Assembly (NCBI GenBank): GCA_023101885.1
Contig: JALPQD010000206.1
Location: 1,329,607-1,393,606, forward strand
Direction: 5' to 3'
Source of the DNA: Typhlomys cinereus
Taxonomy: Eukaryota; Chordata; Mammalia; Rodentia; Platacanthomyidae
Length of the DNA stretch: 64,000 nucleotides
Below, in pieces: positions 24,251 to 36,330 of this stretch. Made by a program: the position numbers and the translations under genes. Below the pieces are notes generated by a model. It did not search any database and had not been told where the DNA came from. It saw only the letters and a program-made list of their open reading frames with translations. Positions within the stretch are counted from its first letter, which is position 1. Every line of letters starts with the position of its first letter.

Positions 24251-24621
24251 GCCTTCTGAGGTAGGTCCTGATTTCAATAACAGTCATGGATGCAGAAGTC
24301 CTTGCATCTGGGAGTTTCCTCAGCGTGATCATGGACAGTTCAAGTAACTTGACTGCTACCTTCTGATGAAAGCAACCAGGCAAGAAGGAAAGGGTTTATA
24401 GATAGTCATTTCCTACCCTCCCTGGCAGCCCATAGTGTCCCCTTACTCTCTCTTCCTCCTATGGTTTCATGTCTACTTGAGGAGAGACCCGTAGTTCTTT
24501 CAGAAGATGTGAGTGGCAGATGAATGAGGGTGTGAAGAAGGTTCTGGGTATGGTTGGTGTTGGAAAGACTCCGTTATAAATGGCAGTTATTTAAAATAGA
24601 ACACATTAAAATGCAAAGCTA
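24251..24621. other. Unassigned DNA
   Basis: No recognised feature. Confidence 0.4.
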
Positions 24622-24767
24622 AACCAGGTGTTGTAGTTCATACCTTTCATCCCAGATCTTGGGATGAGGAGGCAGGAAGATTTTCATAAATTGGAGGGCC
24701 ATTTTGGGTTCCATGTAAATTCCATGGGCTACAGTATGGAACTATGACTGAAAAAACAAAACAACTT
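24622..24767 (+). repeat. Old B1 SINE
   Basis: B1 landmarks in order: 'aaccaggtgttgtagttcat', 'tttcatcccagatcttggg', 'gaggaggcaggaag', 'tggagggccattttgggt', and an A-rich tail. About one B1 unit long and diverged. Confidence 0.65.
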
Positions 24768-25319
24768 GAAGAAGCAGTCCAAGTCTGCATATTTCTAGCA
24801 CTTCAATTTATTAGTGGATGGGAGTGAATGTCTGGAATGTTCTATTTTCATTCTCCCTGCTTTTATTAATGACTTGAAGATGTCAAGAGGCAAATGGTAA
24901 GGTTTGAACAGGATAGAAGATCCCAATTCCTTTACGTTTTGTTACTGGGTATTCTGAGGCTTAATGAGATTTCTGAATTGTCTATTTACACACATTGTCT
25001 ATGTACAACCCTGAGATTAGAATTTAGGTACATGTAATTTCAAAGTCATTCTTGTTCTTCTGTTTCGTACACTCCTCTACCAGAATTCCTTTTACAGACT
25101 GTAAGCTGAGAATCCTATTTACAAGATGTCATGTTGAATATAGTATAGAAGTCAGAATCTCAAATGAAGAATTGAGTCCATAGAGAATTTTGTTATGAAT
25201 TAACATTAAGACTTTAGGCCCATTACTGTTTATTCTCTGAGTATTATTAAGTATTATATATGTATTATGTATGTAGTATTCTGAGTGGAAATAATGATTG
25301 ACCAGAAACCAGGGTATTT
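24768..25319. other. Unassigned AT-rich DNA
   Basis: No recognised feature. Confidence 0.4.
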
Positions 25320-25425
25320 TAAGTTTGAGGTCTAGCTTTGCAGTTATTTAATCTGAGTGTTTTTGGGAAGCTTTCTAATTTGTCTAGGCTTTAATTTTTG
25401 TTTTACTGTTGAATGAGAGGACTAT
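25320..25425 (+). repeat. Possible MIR fragment
   Basis: 'gtttttgggaagctttctaa' followed by 'tgtctaggctttaat' and 'tgttgaatgagaggac' resembles the MIR core ('gaccttgggcaagttactta'). Weak match. Confidence 0.3.
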
Positions 25426-25799
25426 AAAAGTCTTTTTTTTTTTTTTGATTTTTGGTTCTGAGATTGTATAGCATTGTGGGTTTCAATGTCAATAATTACA
25501 GTTGCACCAGGAAGCTAGTGAGAACAGTTTTAACAGTTCACTAATATAGACACAGTCTTCTTTGAATAATGAAATATTGTCCTGGCCAGCTTGGGTTCCA
25601 GCCAGATGTATTTGCAACATATTCTTTAGATTGAAATAGAATTTATTGCTTAGCCATATGTTACAATTAAGAGAAGGTTTGAGTAAGTTTTCTATGTGTT
25701 TGACTGTGTTTTAGAACCCTGTGGGTACTTTGCAAATTATGTGCATTCCTTTTTTAGCATCACAAAAATTCTGGGTTCTGTGTCCAAAACTTTATATTC

Positions 25800-25973
25800 T
25801 CTCTCTCTCTCTTTCCCTTCTCTCTCTTTCTTTCTCTCTTCCCCCTCCCTTTTTTCTCTTTCTTCTATTGTTTTCTCTCTTCTCTTCTCTTCTCTTCTCT
25901 TCTCTTCTCTTCTCTTCTCTTCTCTTCTCTTCTCTTCTCTTCTCTTCTCTTCTCTTCTCTTCTCTTCTCTTCT
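25800..25973. repeat. (CTCTT)n microsatellite in a polypyrimidine tract
   Basis: Mixed CT-rich DNA from 25800 becomes a perfect 5-base repeat (TCTCT units) from about 25874 to 25973, roughly 20 units without interruption. Confidence 0.95.
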
Positions 25974-27847
25974 TTCACAGAAGCTTGTTCAGTGCCTCAG
26001 GTAGAATAGACTTAGTAGACTTTAGAACCTCATTCCAAAGTTATGATTTATGTCTGATGAGTGAGTATTTTGAACTCAGATGAATGCTTGAATTTTGCAA
26101 CATAAGTATTTGCACTTTCCTTTCATTGTTAAGTCATTGTTATGAGGTTAATTCATTAAGATTCAGCTACTGGATGTAGCTTCTGGATTGTATTCCAAGG
26201 AAAAAAATCATTAGAACATGATGCTGCTTTGTTCCTTAACAGATGACTCTGTTCCTTTACAAACTGGCTAGCACACAATGAGAAACTATTACAGGGGAAC
26301 GTTCTGGCACTGTCTTATCTCCTTCCTTTCTATCTTCTTAGCCACCTTGCCTCTGAATTCCATTCCCACAAGGTTTTTGCAATCTATTTTTTCCATAAAA
26401 ATTCAATTTCCTCTTAAGTTCAAGAAATCTACACTTGTGTCCAACTAATCCATGTAAAGAAAATATTTAAGTAGACTGGCTTCTATAGTGTTCTTTAAAA
26501 AACGTTTGGCAATATGCAGTTTCTATTTTGTTAAGAACTTGTGTTGAAGGTAATTTTTCAAAGTACTTTTGTGAAAGTGACTGTTTCAAAAGTACTTTTT
26601 GAAATCAACCATCATATTAAGAACTTTTCTCTGTTCATACTAAAATTGCTGCATAGAGGGGGAATTTATTCATCCTTTAAGCTTTCAGTTTTTTCAGCAT
26701 TTTAAAGTAACCTGGGTATTTACTTATTTATAAAGCTGATTTTTTTGTAGCATTGGTCAGAATGTAATTCACCTCATCTTTATTCCCTGTGAAGAATGCA
26801 GTGTATGGGGACCATGTTAGAATATTCTTTTAAAATAATGAACCTAAAGAAACTGTTTCATGGAGCTAATTATTGATGCCACAGGATAGTTTCTTCAGAA
26901 TAGTTCTTTTTTTCCCAACAGAAGTCAATATATTGACAATACTTTCAGCAATTCATTACAACAATAAAATTTGGAGGAATTTTTTTTATCATTTGTAAAT
27001 CTTACCAGCATGATAGCATGACACTTATTGTTGAAATTCATTTACTAATCTAGGAAACAAGATCCTGGTTTTAAGTTCATTACAAAAAGCATCTTCACTG
27101 TTTTGACATCATTTGACATCATCATGCTAACTTATTGTTTTCAGCAGTGAAATCCTTAAAATTTTCCTCATTGTATCTTATTGGTTCATTATATATTGAT
27201 ATTCTTAGCTTCTTACCAGTCATACAACTTTTTTCTTTTTCTTTAAGGCAATATCTTTATTATACATTACTTCAATTTTGAATCTTTTTGAACAAATGTG
27301 ACTTTTCTTGACAAAATTTTCACTCTGTTTTGAATTGCAATAGCTGTTTAAAATAATCAGCACTTTTCCTTGTCAAATGGATGTGATTTGCAATTAAGTA
27401 TCTTTTCAAGATTTCTAGAGGCTGTTGCAACATTTTAACTTGTCTGCAACATGTAATGGGTTACGATGACTTGCAAAAAACCCTGGGTAAGTATATTTTC
27501 TTGTAGATACAGATTTCTCCCTCCCGTGATGTACTAATTAAGTGAAATAACTCAGAAGATTGCAATTCTTCATTACTAATTATACAAGAATTATTCATAA
27601 GCCTAATCTAAACTCTCTTTCATGGTTCATCCTGTCTTTAGAGATTGTCACAAGGACCATCAGACTTTTTCATAAAATATAAACATTAATTAAAATATAA
27701 AAAAGGCAAAATAAATAACCAAAAGATGCAATAAAAAGACTTCATAATCACAATGCACTGTACTTCAAACCTACACAATCTATTTTTGCAGTGGAAATAG
27801 TATTTATAACTTTAAATCAATAATAGGGCAGTTAAATTATGGCACAC
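25974..27847. other. Unassigned AT-rich DNA
   Basis: About 1.9 kb of T/A-rich sequence upstream of the full-length L1. No gene, RNA or nameable repeat. Confidence 0.45.
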
Positions 27848-27930
27848 AAAAATTCCTTTTTATCCCTTTCACCCCACCCTGCTCCGCCGGTCAGGACGCG
27901 CACGGGTCCAGGCGGGCCTCACCCCACCTC

Positions 27931-27940
27931 GTAGGTAAGT
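27931..27940 (+). promoter_or_regulatory. Consensus 5' splice site in monomer 1
   Basis: GTAGGTAAGT contains AG|GTAAGT with the exon boundary at 27934/27935. Six of six intron-side bases match the U1 consensus. Use is not shown. Confidence 0.55.
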
Positions 27941-28185
27941 TTCCGCCCGCCCACCACCCACCAGAACCCCCAGGTCAGCCCAAAGGGACCCGGCTCCAAC
28001 TCCCACCATCCAGCTGGAGTGGCGCGCGGGCCGAGGGACAAGGAGGACCTCCCCCTGTGCCCGGGCCCCGCCCCAGCTGCCCTCTGGTTAAATAGCTCCA
28101 CGCCAACGCCCCCATCGTCCCTTTCAGCCCACCACACTCCTCAGGTCGGACACGCAGGCGGTCCAGCTGGGCCTCACCCCCCGAC

Positions 28186-28195
28186 CTAGGTAAGT
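28186..28195 (+). promoter_or_regulatory. Consensus 5' splice site in monomer 2
   Basis: CTAGGTAAGT repeats the same AG|GTAAGT motif exactly 255 bases after the first, boundary 28189/28190. The flanking bases differ between monomers but the splice motif does not. Confidence 0.55.
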
Positions 28196-28356
28196 CTCCG
28201 CCTGGGCCCACCCACCAGGACCCCAGGCCAAATAATTCAGTTTAGTGAAATTGAGATATCTTAAGAGTTAATAAGACAACGCCAAAGTCAAAGTGCAAAT
28301 CCATGAGAAACAACACTCAAGTAAACAAATTTCCCACTGAAGAAATTAATCCCATA

Positions 28357-29340
28357 ATGTTAGACTCCAACCAGAACAAACCCACGGAAAAAGGCCAAGA
28401 AAACCTCACCCAGGATAACGACTTTTAAAATATGATCATTAGCATGTTCAATACTATGAAAGAGGAAATTCGGGAGGAATTACATAATTGAATCAATCGC
28501 TTTGAAGAGGAACACAACAGACATTTGGAGGAGTTGAGAAAAACAGTGCAAGAAACAAAAACTGGCATAGAGCAGTTAAAACAAACTCAAGCAGAGTTTA
28601 AAACTGAGCTAAAAGACAAGTTATCTTCAACCCAGAACGCCACAGAGAGTCTTATCAGCAGAACTAATGAAGCAGAAAACAGAATTTCAGACCTTGAAGA
28701 TAAAGTGGGAGTACTAACCAGCTCAATGGAAGAAGTTGTTAAAGCCAAAAAGATACTTGAGAGAAATATCCAAGAGATATGGGACACCCTGAAGAAGTCT
28801 AACATGCGTATTCATGGAATACCAGAGCAAGAATCTCAAAATACCACCTGAGGAATTTTTCAAACGATCATCAAGGAAAACTTTCCTCATCTAAAAAAAG
28901 AGAGGCCCATCCATATACAAGAGGCATTCCATACCCCAAACAGATACAACCAAAATAGAAGCATGCCACGGGAAATAATAGTTAAAACACTCCACATTCA
29001 AGATAAAGAACTGGTGCTGAGAGCTTCAAGGGAGAAAAAACAAGTCACTTTTAAAGGTAAACCTATTAAAATAACAAATGACTTCTCAGTCGAAACAGTA
29101 AAAGCAAGAAGACCTTGGAGAGACATACTTCAAGTACTGAATGAGCAAAAATGTCAACCCAGGCTGATTTACCCTACAAAACTGTCAGTCATCATCGAGG
29201 GAGAAAGAAAAATTTTCCAGCACAAAGACAACTTGAAGGGATACATGTCCACCAAACCAGGCCTTCAAAAAATGCTAGAAATGATACTCAAGTGTGAAGA
29301 AAAAAACAGGCATATCCAGGAGAACAGAAGGCAAATATAA
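28357..29340 (+). pseudogene. L1 ORF1 (RNA-binding chaperone), inactivated
   Basis: In active L1s this protein trimerises and coats L1 RNA in the cytoplasmic ribonucleoprotein. From an ATG at 28357 the frame runs to TAA at 29338-29340 without a frameshift, but three in-frame stops interrupt it: TAA 28426-28428, TGA 28489-28491 and TGA 28849-28851. The middle is a heptad-rich coiled coil (ISRTNEAENRISDLEDKVG). The RNA-recognition motif follows (KKSNMRIHGIPEQE) and then the C-terminal domain (REKKQVTFKGKPIKIT). Domain order is normal, and length is about 327 codons with stops ignored. The start is the first ATG in the surviving frame; the true ancestral start may be further upstream. Confidence 0.9.
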
Positions 29341-29386
29341 CACCATTAAAAGCGAAGCAATATACTTATAAAAACTACTAAACATA

Positions 29387-32300
29387 TAACTGTCTGGAAT
29401 TAACAATAGTTTCTCCATTATAACACTAAATATTAATGGAATTAATTCACCGATCAAGAGACACAGATTACAAACTTGGATTAAAAATCACAATCCATCA
29501 ATCTGCTGCCTGCAGGAAACCCATCTCACCAAAAAAGATAGGCACGCTCTAAAAATAAAAGGCTGGTCAACAATTCTACAAGCAAATGGAAGCAGAAAAC
29601 AGGCAGGGGTAGCCATTATGCTATCAGATAATGTGGACTTCAAACCAAAGAAAATTATAAGAGACACGGATGGATACTACATTTTAGTCACAGGTACAAT
29701 TCACCAGGAAGACTTCACAATACTGAACATATATGCACCCAATATGGGCCCCTCCACATTCATTAAGAAAACCCTACAGTGTCTAAAGCAAGAAATCAAC
29801 CCCCAAATGATAATTCTTGGGGACTTCAACACCGCCCTCTCAACATGGGATAGATCAACAGGTCAAAAGCTTAACAGAGACACTTTGGAACTTAATCAAA
29901 CCCTGAAAGAAATGGACCTTACAGATCTCTATCAAACTTTTCACCCACGCACCAAAGAATACACATTTTTCTCAGCAGCACACGGAACTTTCTCCAAAAT
30001 AGATATCATATTGGGCCACAAAATGAATCTACACATATACAAGAAAGTTGAAATTCTAACCTGTGCCCTATCAGACCACCACGGCCTAAAGCTGGACATC
30101 CACAACACATCAAACAAGAGAAAATACACTAACTCCTGGAAACTTAACAATATGATGCTGAATGAGAACTGGATTCAGGAAGAAATTAAAAAGGAAATTC
30201 AAGATTTCCTGAAAGTGAATGATAACGAGAATACAACTTACCAAAATCTCTGGGACACAATGAAAGCTGTTCTAAGAGGTAAGTTCATAGCTCTTAATGC
30301 CTACATCAAAAAAATGGAAACATCAGAAATAAACAACTTAACAATGCAGCTTAAAGCTTTTAGAGAAACTAGAGCAATCTGATCCCAAAAGTAGTAGAAG
30401 AGAGGAGATTAGCAAAATAAGGGGAGAAATATCTGAAATCGAGATTAAGAAAACGATAGAAAAAATCAACCAGTCAAAAAGCTGGTTCTTTGAAAAAATC
30501 AATAAGATTGATACACCCCTAGCTAAATTAACCAAAAGCAAGAGAGAGAAAACCCAAATTAACAAAATTAGAAATGAACATGGAGTTATCACTACTGATA
30601 CCCAAGAAATCCAGAGAATTATAACATCATATTCAAAAACTTATACTCTGTGAAGTTTGACAACACAAAAGAGATGGAAGAATTTCTAAGTAAACACAAC
30701 TTACCTAAATTGAATCAGGAAGTTGTGAATTATTTAAATAGTCCTATAACATATAAGGAAATTGAGGAAGTAATCTCGAATCTTCCCACCAAAAAATGTC
30801 CTGGACCAGATGGATTCAGCACAGAGTTCTACCAGACATTTAAGGAGTTAATAACACCAATACTCCTTAAACTGTTCCATCAAATAGCAAAGGAAGGAAC
30901 ACTACCAAATTCCTTCTATGAAGCTAATATCGTTTTAATCCCAAAACCTAATAAAGATTCACTTAAAAAAGAAAACTATAGGCCGATCTCCCTGATGAAC
31001 ACAGACGCAAAGATTCTCAACAAAGTCTTAGCAAATCGGATTCAAAAACATATTAAAAAGATCATTCACGGGGACCAAGTAGGCTTCATCCCTGGCACAC
31101 AAGGTTGGTTCAACATACGCAAATCAATAAATGTAATTCATCATGTAAACCAGTCCAAAGTCCAAGACCACATGATACTCTTGATAGATGCAGAAAAAGC
31201 TTTTGACAAAATCCAACAGCCTTTTATGATCAAAACGCTACAGACAGTAGGAATGGAAGGAACCTTTATCAATATAATAAAAGCTATATACAACAAGCCC
31301 ACAGCAAGGATTTTGCTCAATGGGGAACAATTGGAAGCATTCCCACTTCAATCAGGAACTAGACAAGGCTGTCCACTCTCACCACTTCTATTCAATATTG
31401 TACTTGAAGTCTTAGCTAAAGCCATGAGACTAGAAAGGGACATAAGAGGGATTCAAATCGGCAAGGAAGAAGTCAAGGTATCCCTATTTGCAGATGACAT
31501 GATCTTATACCTGAGTGATCCCAAAAACTCCACCAGGAAGCTCCTGGAACTAATTGAGAAGTTCAGCAGGGTGGCAGGATACAAAATAAATGTGCAAAAA
31601 TCAGAGGCCTTCCTATATGCCTAGAATGAAAGATGTGAAAAAGCCTTGAGAGAAACAATCCCATTTACTATAGCCCCTAAAAAAAATGAAATACCTTGGT
31701 ATAAACCTGACTAAGGAGGTAAAAGACCTTTTCAATGAAAACTTTAAAACCCTAAAGAAAGAAATAGCAGAAGACACAAGAAGGTGGAAAGACCTCCCTT
31801 GTTCCTGGATTGGCAGAATAAACATCGTAAAAATGACCATCCTACCAAAGGCAATATATAGATTCAATGCTATACCAATCAAAATCCCAAAGCAATTCTT
31901 CAAAGAAGTTGACCAAACAATCTCAAAGTTCATATAGAGGCACAAAAGACCCAGGATAGCAAAAACAATCCTGATTAACAAAAACACAGCTGGAGGTATT
32001 GCCATACCAAACCTTAGTCTATACTACAAATTCACAGTTATAAAGACAGCCTGGTACTGGCTACAAAATAGACACACAGATCAATGGACAAGGTTTGAAG
32101 ACCCAGATATAAGCCCACAAAAATACAGCCATTTGGTCTTTGACAAAGGGGCCCAAAGAATGCAATGGAAAAAGAACAGCACTTCAACAAATGGTGCTGG
32201 CAAAACTGGATCTCCACATGCAGAAGATTAAAGCTGGACCCATACTTGTCACCATGTACAAGACTTAATTCCAAATGGATCAAGGACCTTGATATCAGGC

Positions 32301-33213
32301 CAGAGACTATAAAACCATAGTTGAAAGGATAGGGAACTCCCTCGAGCTGATTGGGCTAGGCCAACAGTTCCTAAACAGACATCCAATGGCACAGTCACTG
32401 CTACCAACTCTCAACAGTTGGGATCTTGTGAAATTAAAGAGCTTCTGTTCAGATAAATAGATTGTAACTCGCGCACAAAGGCAACCCACAGAATGGGAGA
32501 AAATCTTCACTAACCACACATCCAATCAAACTCTGCTGTCCAGAGTGCACAAAAAACTTAGAAAACTAAACTCCAAGGAAAACAATGGCCCAATTAAAAA
32601 ATGGGCCCTGGAACTTAAAAGAAACTTTACCAGGGATGAAATTAAAATGTCTAACAAATACCTTAAAAACTGCTCCACTTCCTTAGCCATCAGGGAAATG
32701 CAAATCAAAACTTCCCTGAGATATCACCTCACCCCGGTCAGGATGGCAAAAATCCACAAAACAAACAACAACAAATGTTGGAGAGGATGTGGAGAGAGGG
32801 GAACTCTCCTACATTGCTGGTAGGAATGCAGGCTCATACAGCCACTCTGGTGAGCCGTGTGGAGATTCTTAAAGAAATTAAAGATTGAAATGCCATATGA
32901 CCCTGCTATTCCACTTTTGGGAATAACACCCCATACAGCAGAGGTTCACCTCGATAGCACAAGCACGACCATGTTCATAGCAGCATAGTTTACAATAGCA
33001 AAGTCATGGAATCAGCCCAAATGTCCAACAGTTGACGAGTGGATAAGGAAAAGGTGGTACATCTATACAATGGAGTACTACTCAGCCATCAAAAATGATG
33101 AATTACTGGAATTTGCCGGGAAATGGATGTCATTAGATACAATTATATTAAGTGAAGTATCCCAGACGCAGAAAATTAAGCGCCGTATGTACTCCCTATT
33201 AGGTGGCTCCTAG
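29387..33213 (+). pseudogene. L1 ORF2 (endonuclease-reverse transcriptase), inactivated
   Basis: ORF2p nicks target DNA and primes reverse transcription there. Visible: endonuclease motifs LNINGIN, QETHL (29511-29528), GDFNT and SDHHG. Then come [27 protein letters not shown] and the catalytic FADD (31487-31498), and near the end the Cys motif [15 protein letters not shown]. Damage: a frame loss at the start (about 29380-29390), single-base frameshifts near 30356, 30636, 31682 and 32180, and stops at 31622-31624, 31935-31937 (TGG to TAG; the truncated copy keeps W) and 32821-32823. All catalytic residues I can locate are intact, so loss is by scattered neutral hits. The terminal TAG at 33211-33213 is shared with the other copy. 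Confidence 0.92.
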
Positions 33214-34234
33214 TACCAAATCCACCCAGCCCACCTAGAGACAGTAATTCCAAGGATTATGAATAGGAGGGATGAGGTAGAAGGGCCACACCAGAAACAA
33301 GGAGAGAAGGGACCATCTTACAGCAGGGAAAATAGGCCTCCATCAAGGACCCAAATAAGTAATGAGACATCTGATTAAGTTCACAGACTTTTGTTACTGA
33401 TCATTTACTACTGAGGGGGTGTGATCTCACCAGAAGAGGCGGGCATATAATCTGGCAGATAAAAAGTAACCATTTTGCAAATGGGTGATAGACCCCTCCC
33501 TCACTGTGGTTTCCCACTTTTATTACATCTACCTTTGAATGTGCTTTTATCACAAGACTCTAGTTTAACGGCTTTTTGTCTCTGGCCAGGGGGTAACATA
33601 CAATGCCCACCAGGATGGAGTGAAGGGCATTGCAGGAGCAGCAAAACTGCAAAAGAAAATCAACAAAGCACAATCCAGAACTTCAGAGACTCTATATCAA
33701 CCACCTAGAACTAGGCCAGCTTAGTCTCTCCCCATCTTGAAGCTCAGGGAAATTTGCGGAAGAGGGGGCGGTAAGAGTGTAAGAGCAAAAGGATGGGAGG
33801 AGCAATGATATGTAAGATACTCCATACTAGTTAGGGCTGAAGCAATCATAATTGGACTTTGCATGCCCTGCGCATAGTCCAACACACTGTTGACCTCACA
33901 AAGTCTAGCATTTGCTAAAGGCACCAAGATCCTTGGAGGCAAAGGATTGGCAGCCACAGCAGTGTTCCTATACCTAAGGGGAACATGGGAAAGGATTCAG
34001 GGAAAGGCCACTGGGTCCTTGTACGTCATCGGAGAGGAGAGCCCAGAGGAAAATCAGACATGCACAAGAAAGGACTCTCTGGGAAATTGGGGCGGGAGGC
34101 ACTGGGGGATAGGGAGGGAGGGGAGTGGGGAGGGGGAGCAGGGGGTATGGGTGGAGGAGGAGGGAGGGAGGGAACTGGTGTACCTAGTAAGTTTGTATGA
34201 GCTGAAATAATAATAAAATGTATTATTAATAATA
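33214..34234 (+). other. L1 3' UTR with G-rich purine tract
   Basis: About 1 kb with no coding signal. A strongly purine-rich, G-run-filled tract lies at about 34083-34175, followed by 'ggtgtacctagtaagtttg' and an A/T-rich tail with AATAAA-like signals. The G-runs could form quadruplexes on the RNA or sense strand. This part is what the 3'-truncated copies in the window contain. Confidence 0.85.
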
Positions 34235-34349
34235 AAAAATTCCTTTTTATTTGTGAAAAATTATCTTTGGTAATCTATTCCACTAGGAAAGTTATTCTCT
34301 CTCCTAAGAAGTAGCTTAGGGGGTGCCTGTGGCCAGGACAGCAAGAAGG

Positions 34350-34523
34350 GATGAAAAGATTTAGGATGGACAAGACTCTTGAGATGGCTCTCCTAATAAA
34401 GGTGTTTGCTGCCAAGTCTTGTGATTGAAGTTCCATCCCTGGAGCACACATAGAGGAAGAAAATAACCAATTCATAAAAGTTGTCCTCTGACCTCCACAT
34501 ATGCTATATGGCATGTGCATGTG

Positions 34524-34566
<43 letters not shown>

Positions 34567-34610
34567 ACAAACACACACACATACACACTGAATAAATAAA
34601 TATAAAACAA
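34350..34610 (+). repeat. B4-like SINE with CA tail
   Basis: 'gactcttgagatggctctcc' (tRNA-like head), 'gccaagtcttgtgattgaag', 'aagttgtcctctgacctcca', 'gcatgtgcatgtgcatac', then (CA)n at about 34526-34590 and 'aataaataaata'. This is the B4 order on the plus strand. Diverged. Confidence 0.7.
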
Positions 34611-35959
34611 TTTAAAATGCAAAACATGTTTGAATAGATACACTGGATGAAGACAGAAAAACTATCAAAGACAACCTGGAACCTCCATTTGCTGAGATCT
34701 TCAGGATTGCACTGAAAGGTCAGAATGCCTTCTCTCAGAAATGCAGTATTAGCTCTTATGTGCAGGTGGAAATGCTGAGGGCAGGAGAGATAATCCAGAT
34801 TTTGATTGCTACAGTCAAGGACATGATGAGCCCAGCGTTAGAGCAGAAGATTGCAATTACTGGACTGATTTACAAGGTCAGAGGGACAGCTGAGAAAACT
34901 TGGAGAACATTAGTACTGCACAATAGTCCTAATGATAATACAGATGAGTAGCCAACAGTGTGCTGCATAATGCACACAGAGGAGGCAAGTACTCTTGCAC
35001 AAGAGCTTAGAGGAGTCTCCAGGACTGGAAGTTACAAACTTTAACCAGGTTTTTAGACCCAGAAAATTTTAACCAAGGAGATGGTCAGATCAGGAGATGG
35101 TTAAAGGGAAGGATTGTGTGATACCATGCCCAGTATAATTTTTGATGGTTTTATAATATCTACTCAAAGACACTAGTAGTCATTTGTTTATATTTCTGTA
35201 TTTCTAGGATTTTGAATATTGTCAGTTTTGAAAGCTATCAGATGTAGGTCTTGAGTTGATGTCCATACCTGCAGTCCCAATGACTTTTACAATCCCTGTT
35301 GGGATGAAGAACTATAGTGACAAGGTAAATCATGAGTCCCAGCCAAAGGTGTACTTACAATAGTACTCTAGGTTCTCTTTGTTGACCTATGGAGTAACCA
35401 TCAAATCCTTCAGTTTATAATTGAGATTGTCGTATTTGGATGCAGAAGTAACCCTCAGCACAGAGCTTATGCAAATAGTGATTATGTAGAACTCTCTGAG
35501 ACTACTTTCTAATAACACTAAAACATACTCACCAATGTCATGTTTCAAGGATAGAATTAATCATGTTCTTAAATGTCTTATCCCTAATAGAAGACTTCTG
35601 GAAAATGGCTTTATATGATTTCAACTTCAGTGAAGTAGTAGCCCTCACTGTAGCTAATGTTGCACATCATTACTGTGGTAGATTGTAATGGCCTTAGGAA
35701 CATAGTACATGACCAATAAGTGGCAGATGCATCAGTTTCTATCATCATCAGTTTGTAATTATGTGTAACGGACAGGCAAATGCTTTTACAATTTTCTACA
35801 AATGTTTTACTCTCTTGATATCTGTCATTACACACTTAGAAGCAATCCGGACTACCTGGCCATACTACAAAATGTCACATTGGTTTATTATACAGATGTG
35901 TTCATATTGATCAGACAAGGTCAGTAAGAAGTGACTGTTGCATTTTGCCTGAATATTCC
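34611..35959. other. Unassigned DNA
   Basis: A 63-codon open frame at 34760-34951 (plus) shows no recognisable domain. No named repeat. Confidence 0.4.
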
Positions 35960-36330
35960 AATAATTTCATGATCAAACAGCTTAGCAGAACAAGTGGTTT
36001 TTTATTCTCACTCATGATTATTTGTTACAGTTTATAATCCAGCCTGGTAAGAGAATTCATACCAATACTAGAAGTGGAGGGAACTGGCAACACCACGTCT
36101 ACAGGTATTGCTGAGTGAAGGACAGAGCAAGTCTTCAAAAATATGCCAAAATATTGAGCCAACTCTCTCCAAATTGTCCACCTACCCAGGGAATGGTCCT
36201 AAGGCTACCTTAGGCTAGGTCTTTCCACGTCAACCAGATACTCACCTGCATGCTTGCCAAAGGGCTTGGCTTGACAGTTAACTTTTCACAAATGTATATA
36301 GCTCAGCCATTGATTGTCAGGTTGAGACTT
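35960..36330 (-). repeat. MaLR-type LTR, minus strand
   Basis: 'gcagaacaagtggtttttta', 'aatccagcctggtaagag', 'ccaatactagaagtggaggg', 'gattgtcaggttgaga': the same subfamily as the copies at 23830, 47576 and 58505. Solo or truncated. Confidence 0.5.

Larger units (their letters stand above)
27864..28228 (+). promoter_or_regulatory. L1 5' UTR tandem promoter monomers
   Basis: The GC-rich 5' end is a 255 bp monomer (27864-28118) followed by a second, partial monomer (28119 to about 28228). Both start 'ccctttca.ccca' and share 'gggcctcacccc', 'aggtaagt' and 'cccacccaccag'. Tandem monomers are the known promoter arrangement of muroid L1s, where repeat number sets strength. No TATA box is apparent. 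CpG content is far above the window average, so methylation would be expected to control it. Confidence 0.8.
27864..34234 (+). mobile_element. Complete-length, inactive L1 retrotransposon
   Basis: 6.37 kb from a GC-rich 5' UTR to an A-rich tail, flanked by a perfect 16-base TSD (aaaaattcctttttat at 27848-27863 and 34235-34250). Order: one full plus one partial 5' UTR monomer, an AT-rich tether, ORF1, a short gap, ORF2, a 3' UTR with a purine tract. Both ORFs carry disabling changes. It shares ORF2 sequence closely with the truncated copy at 17846, and its 3' UTR type matches the fragments at 6530, 20302, 38266 and 44030. The perfect TSD implies recent insertion on a neutral clock. Confidence 0.95.

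Noticed and set aside
25696..26083. Ser/Leu/Phe-rich open frames over 100 codons
   Set aside because: They are translations of the CTCTT array, open in more than one frame.
27864..28228. CpG-island promoter of a host gene
   Set aside because: It is made of two L1 5' UTR monomers, lies exactly inside the L1 TSDs and leads into ORF1.
28525..28851. Stand-alone coiled-coil protein gene
   Set aside because: It is the middle of L1 ORF1 between two in-frame stops.
30650..31624. Free-standing or group II-type reverse transcriptase system
   Set aside because: The open segment is a frame fragment of L1 ORF2 between indels, in the usual L1 order and within L1 TSDs.
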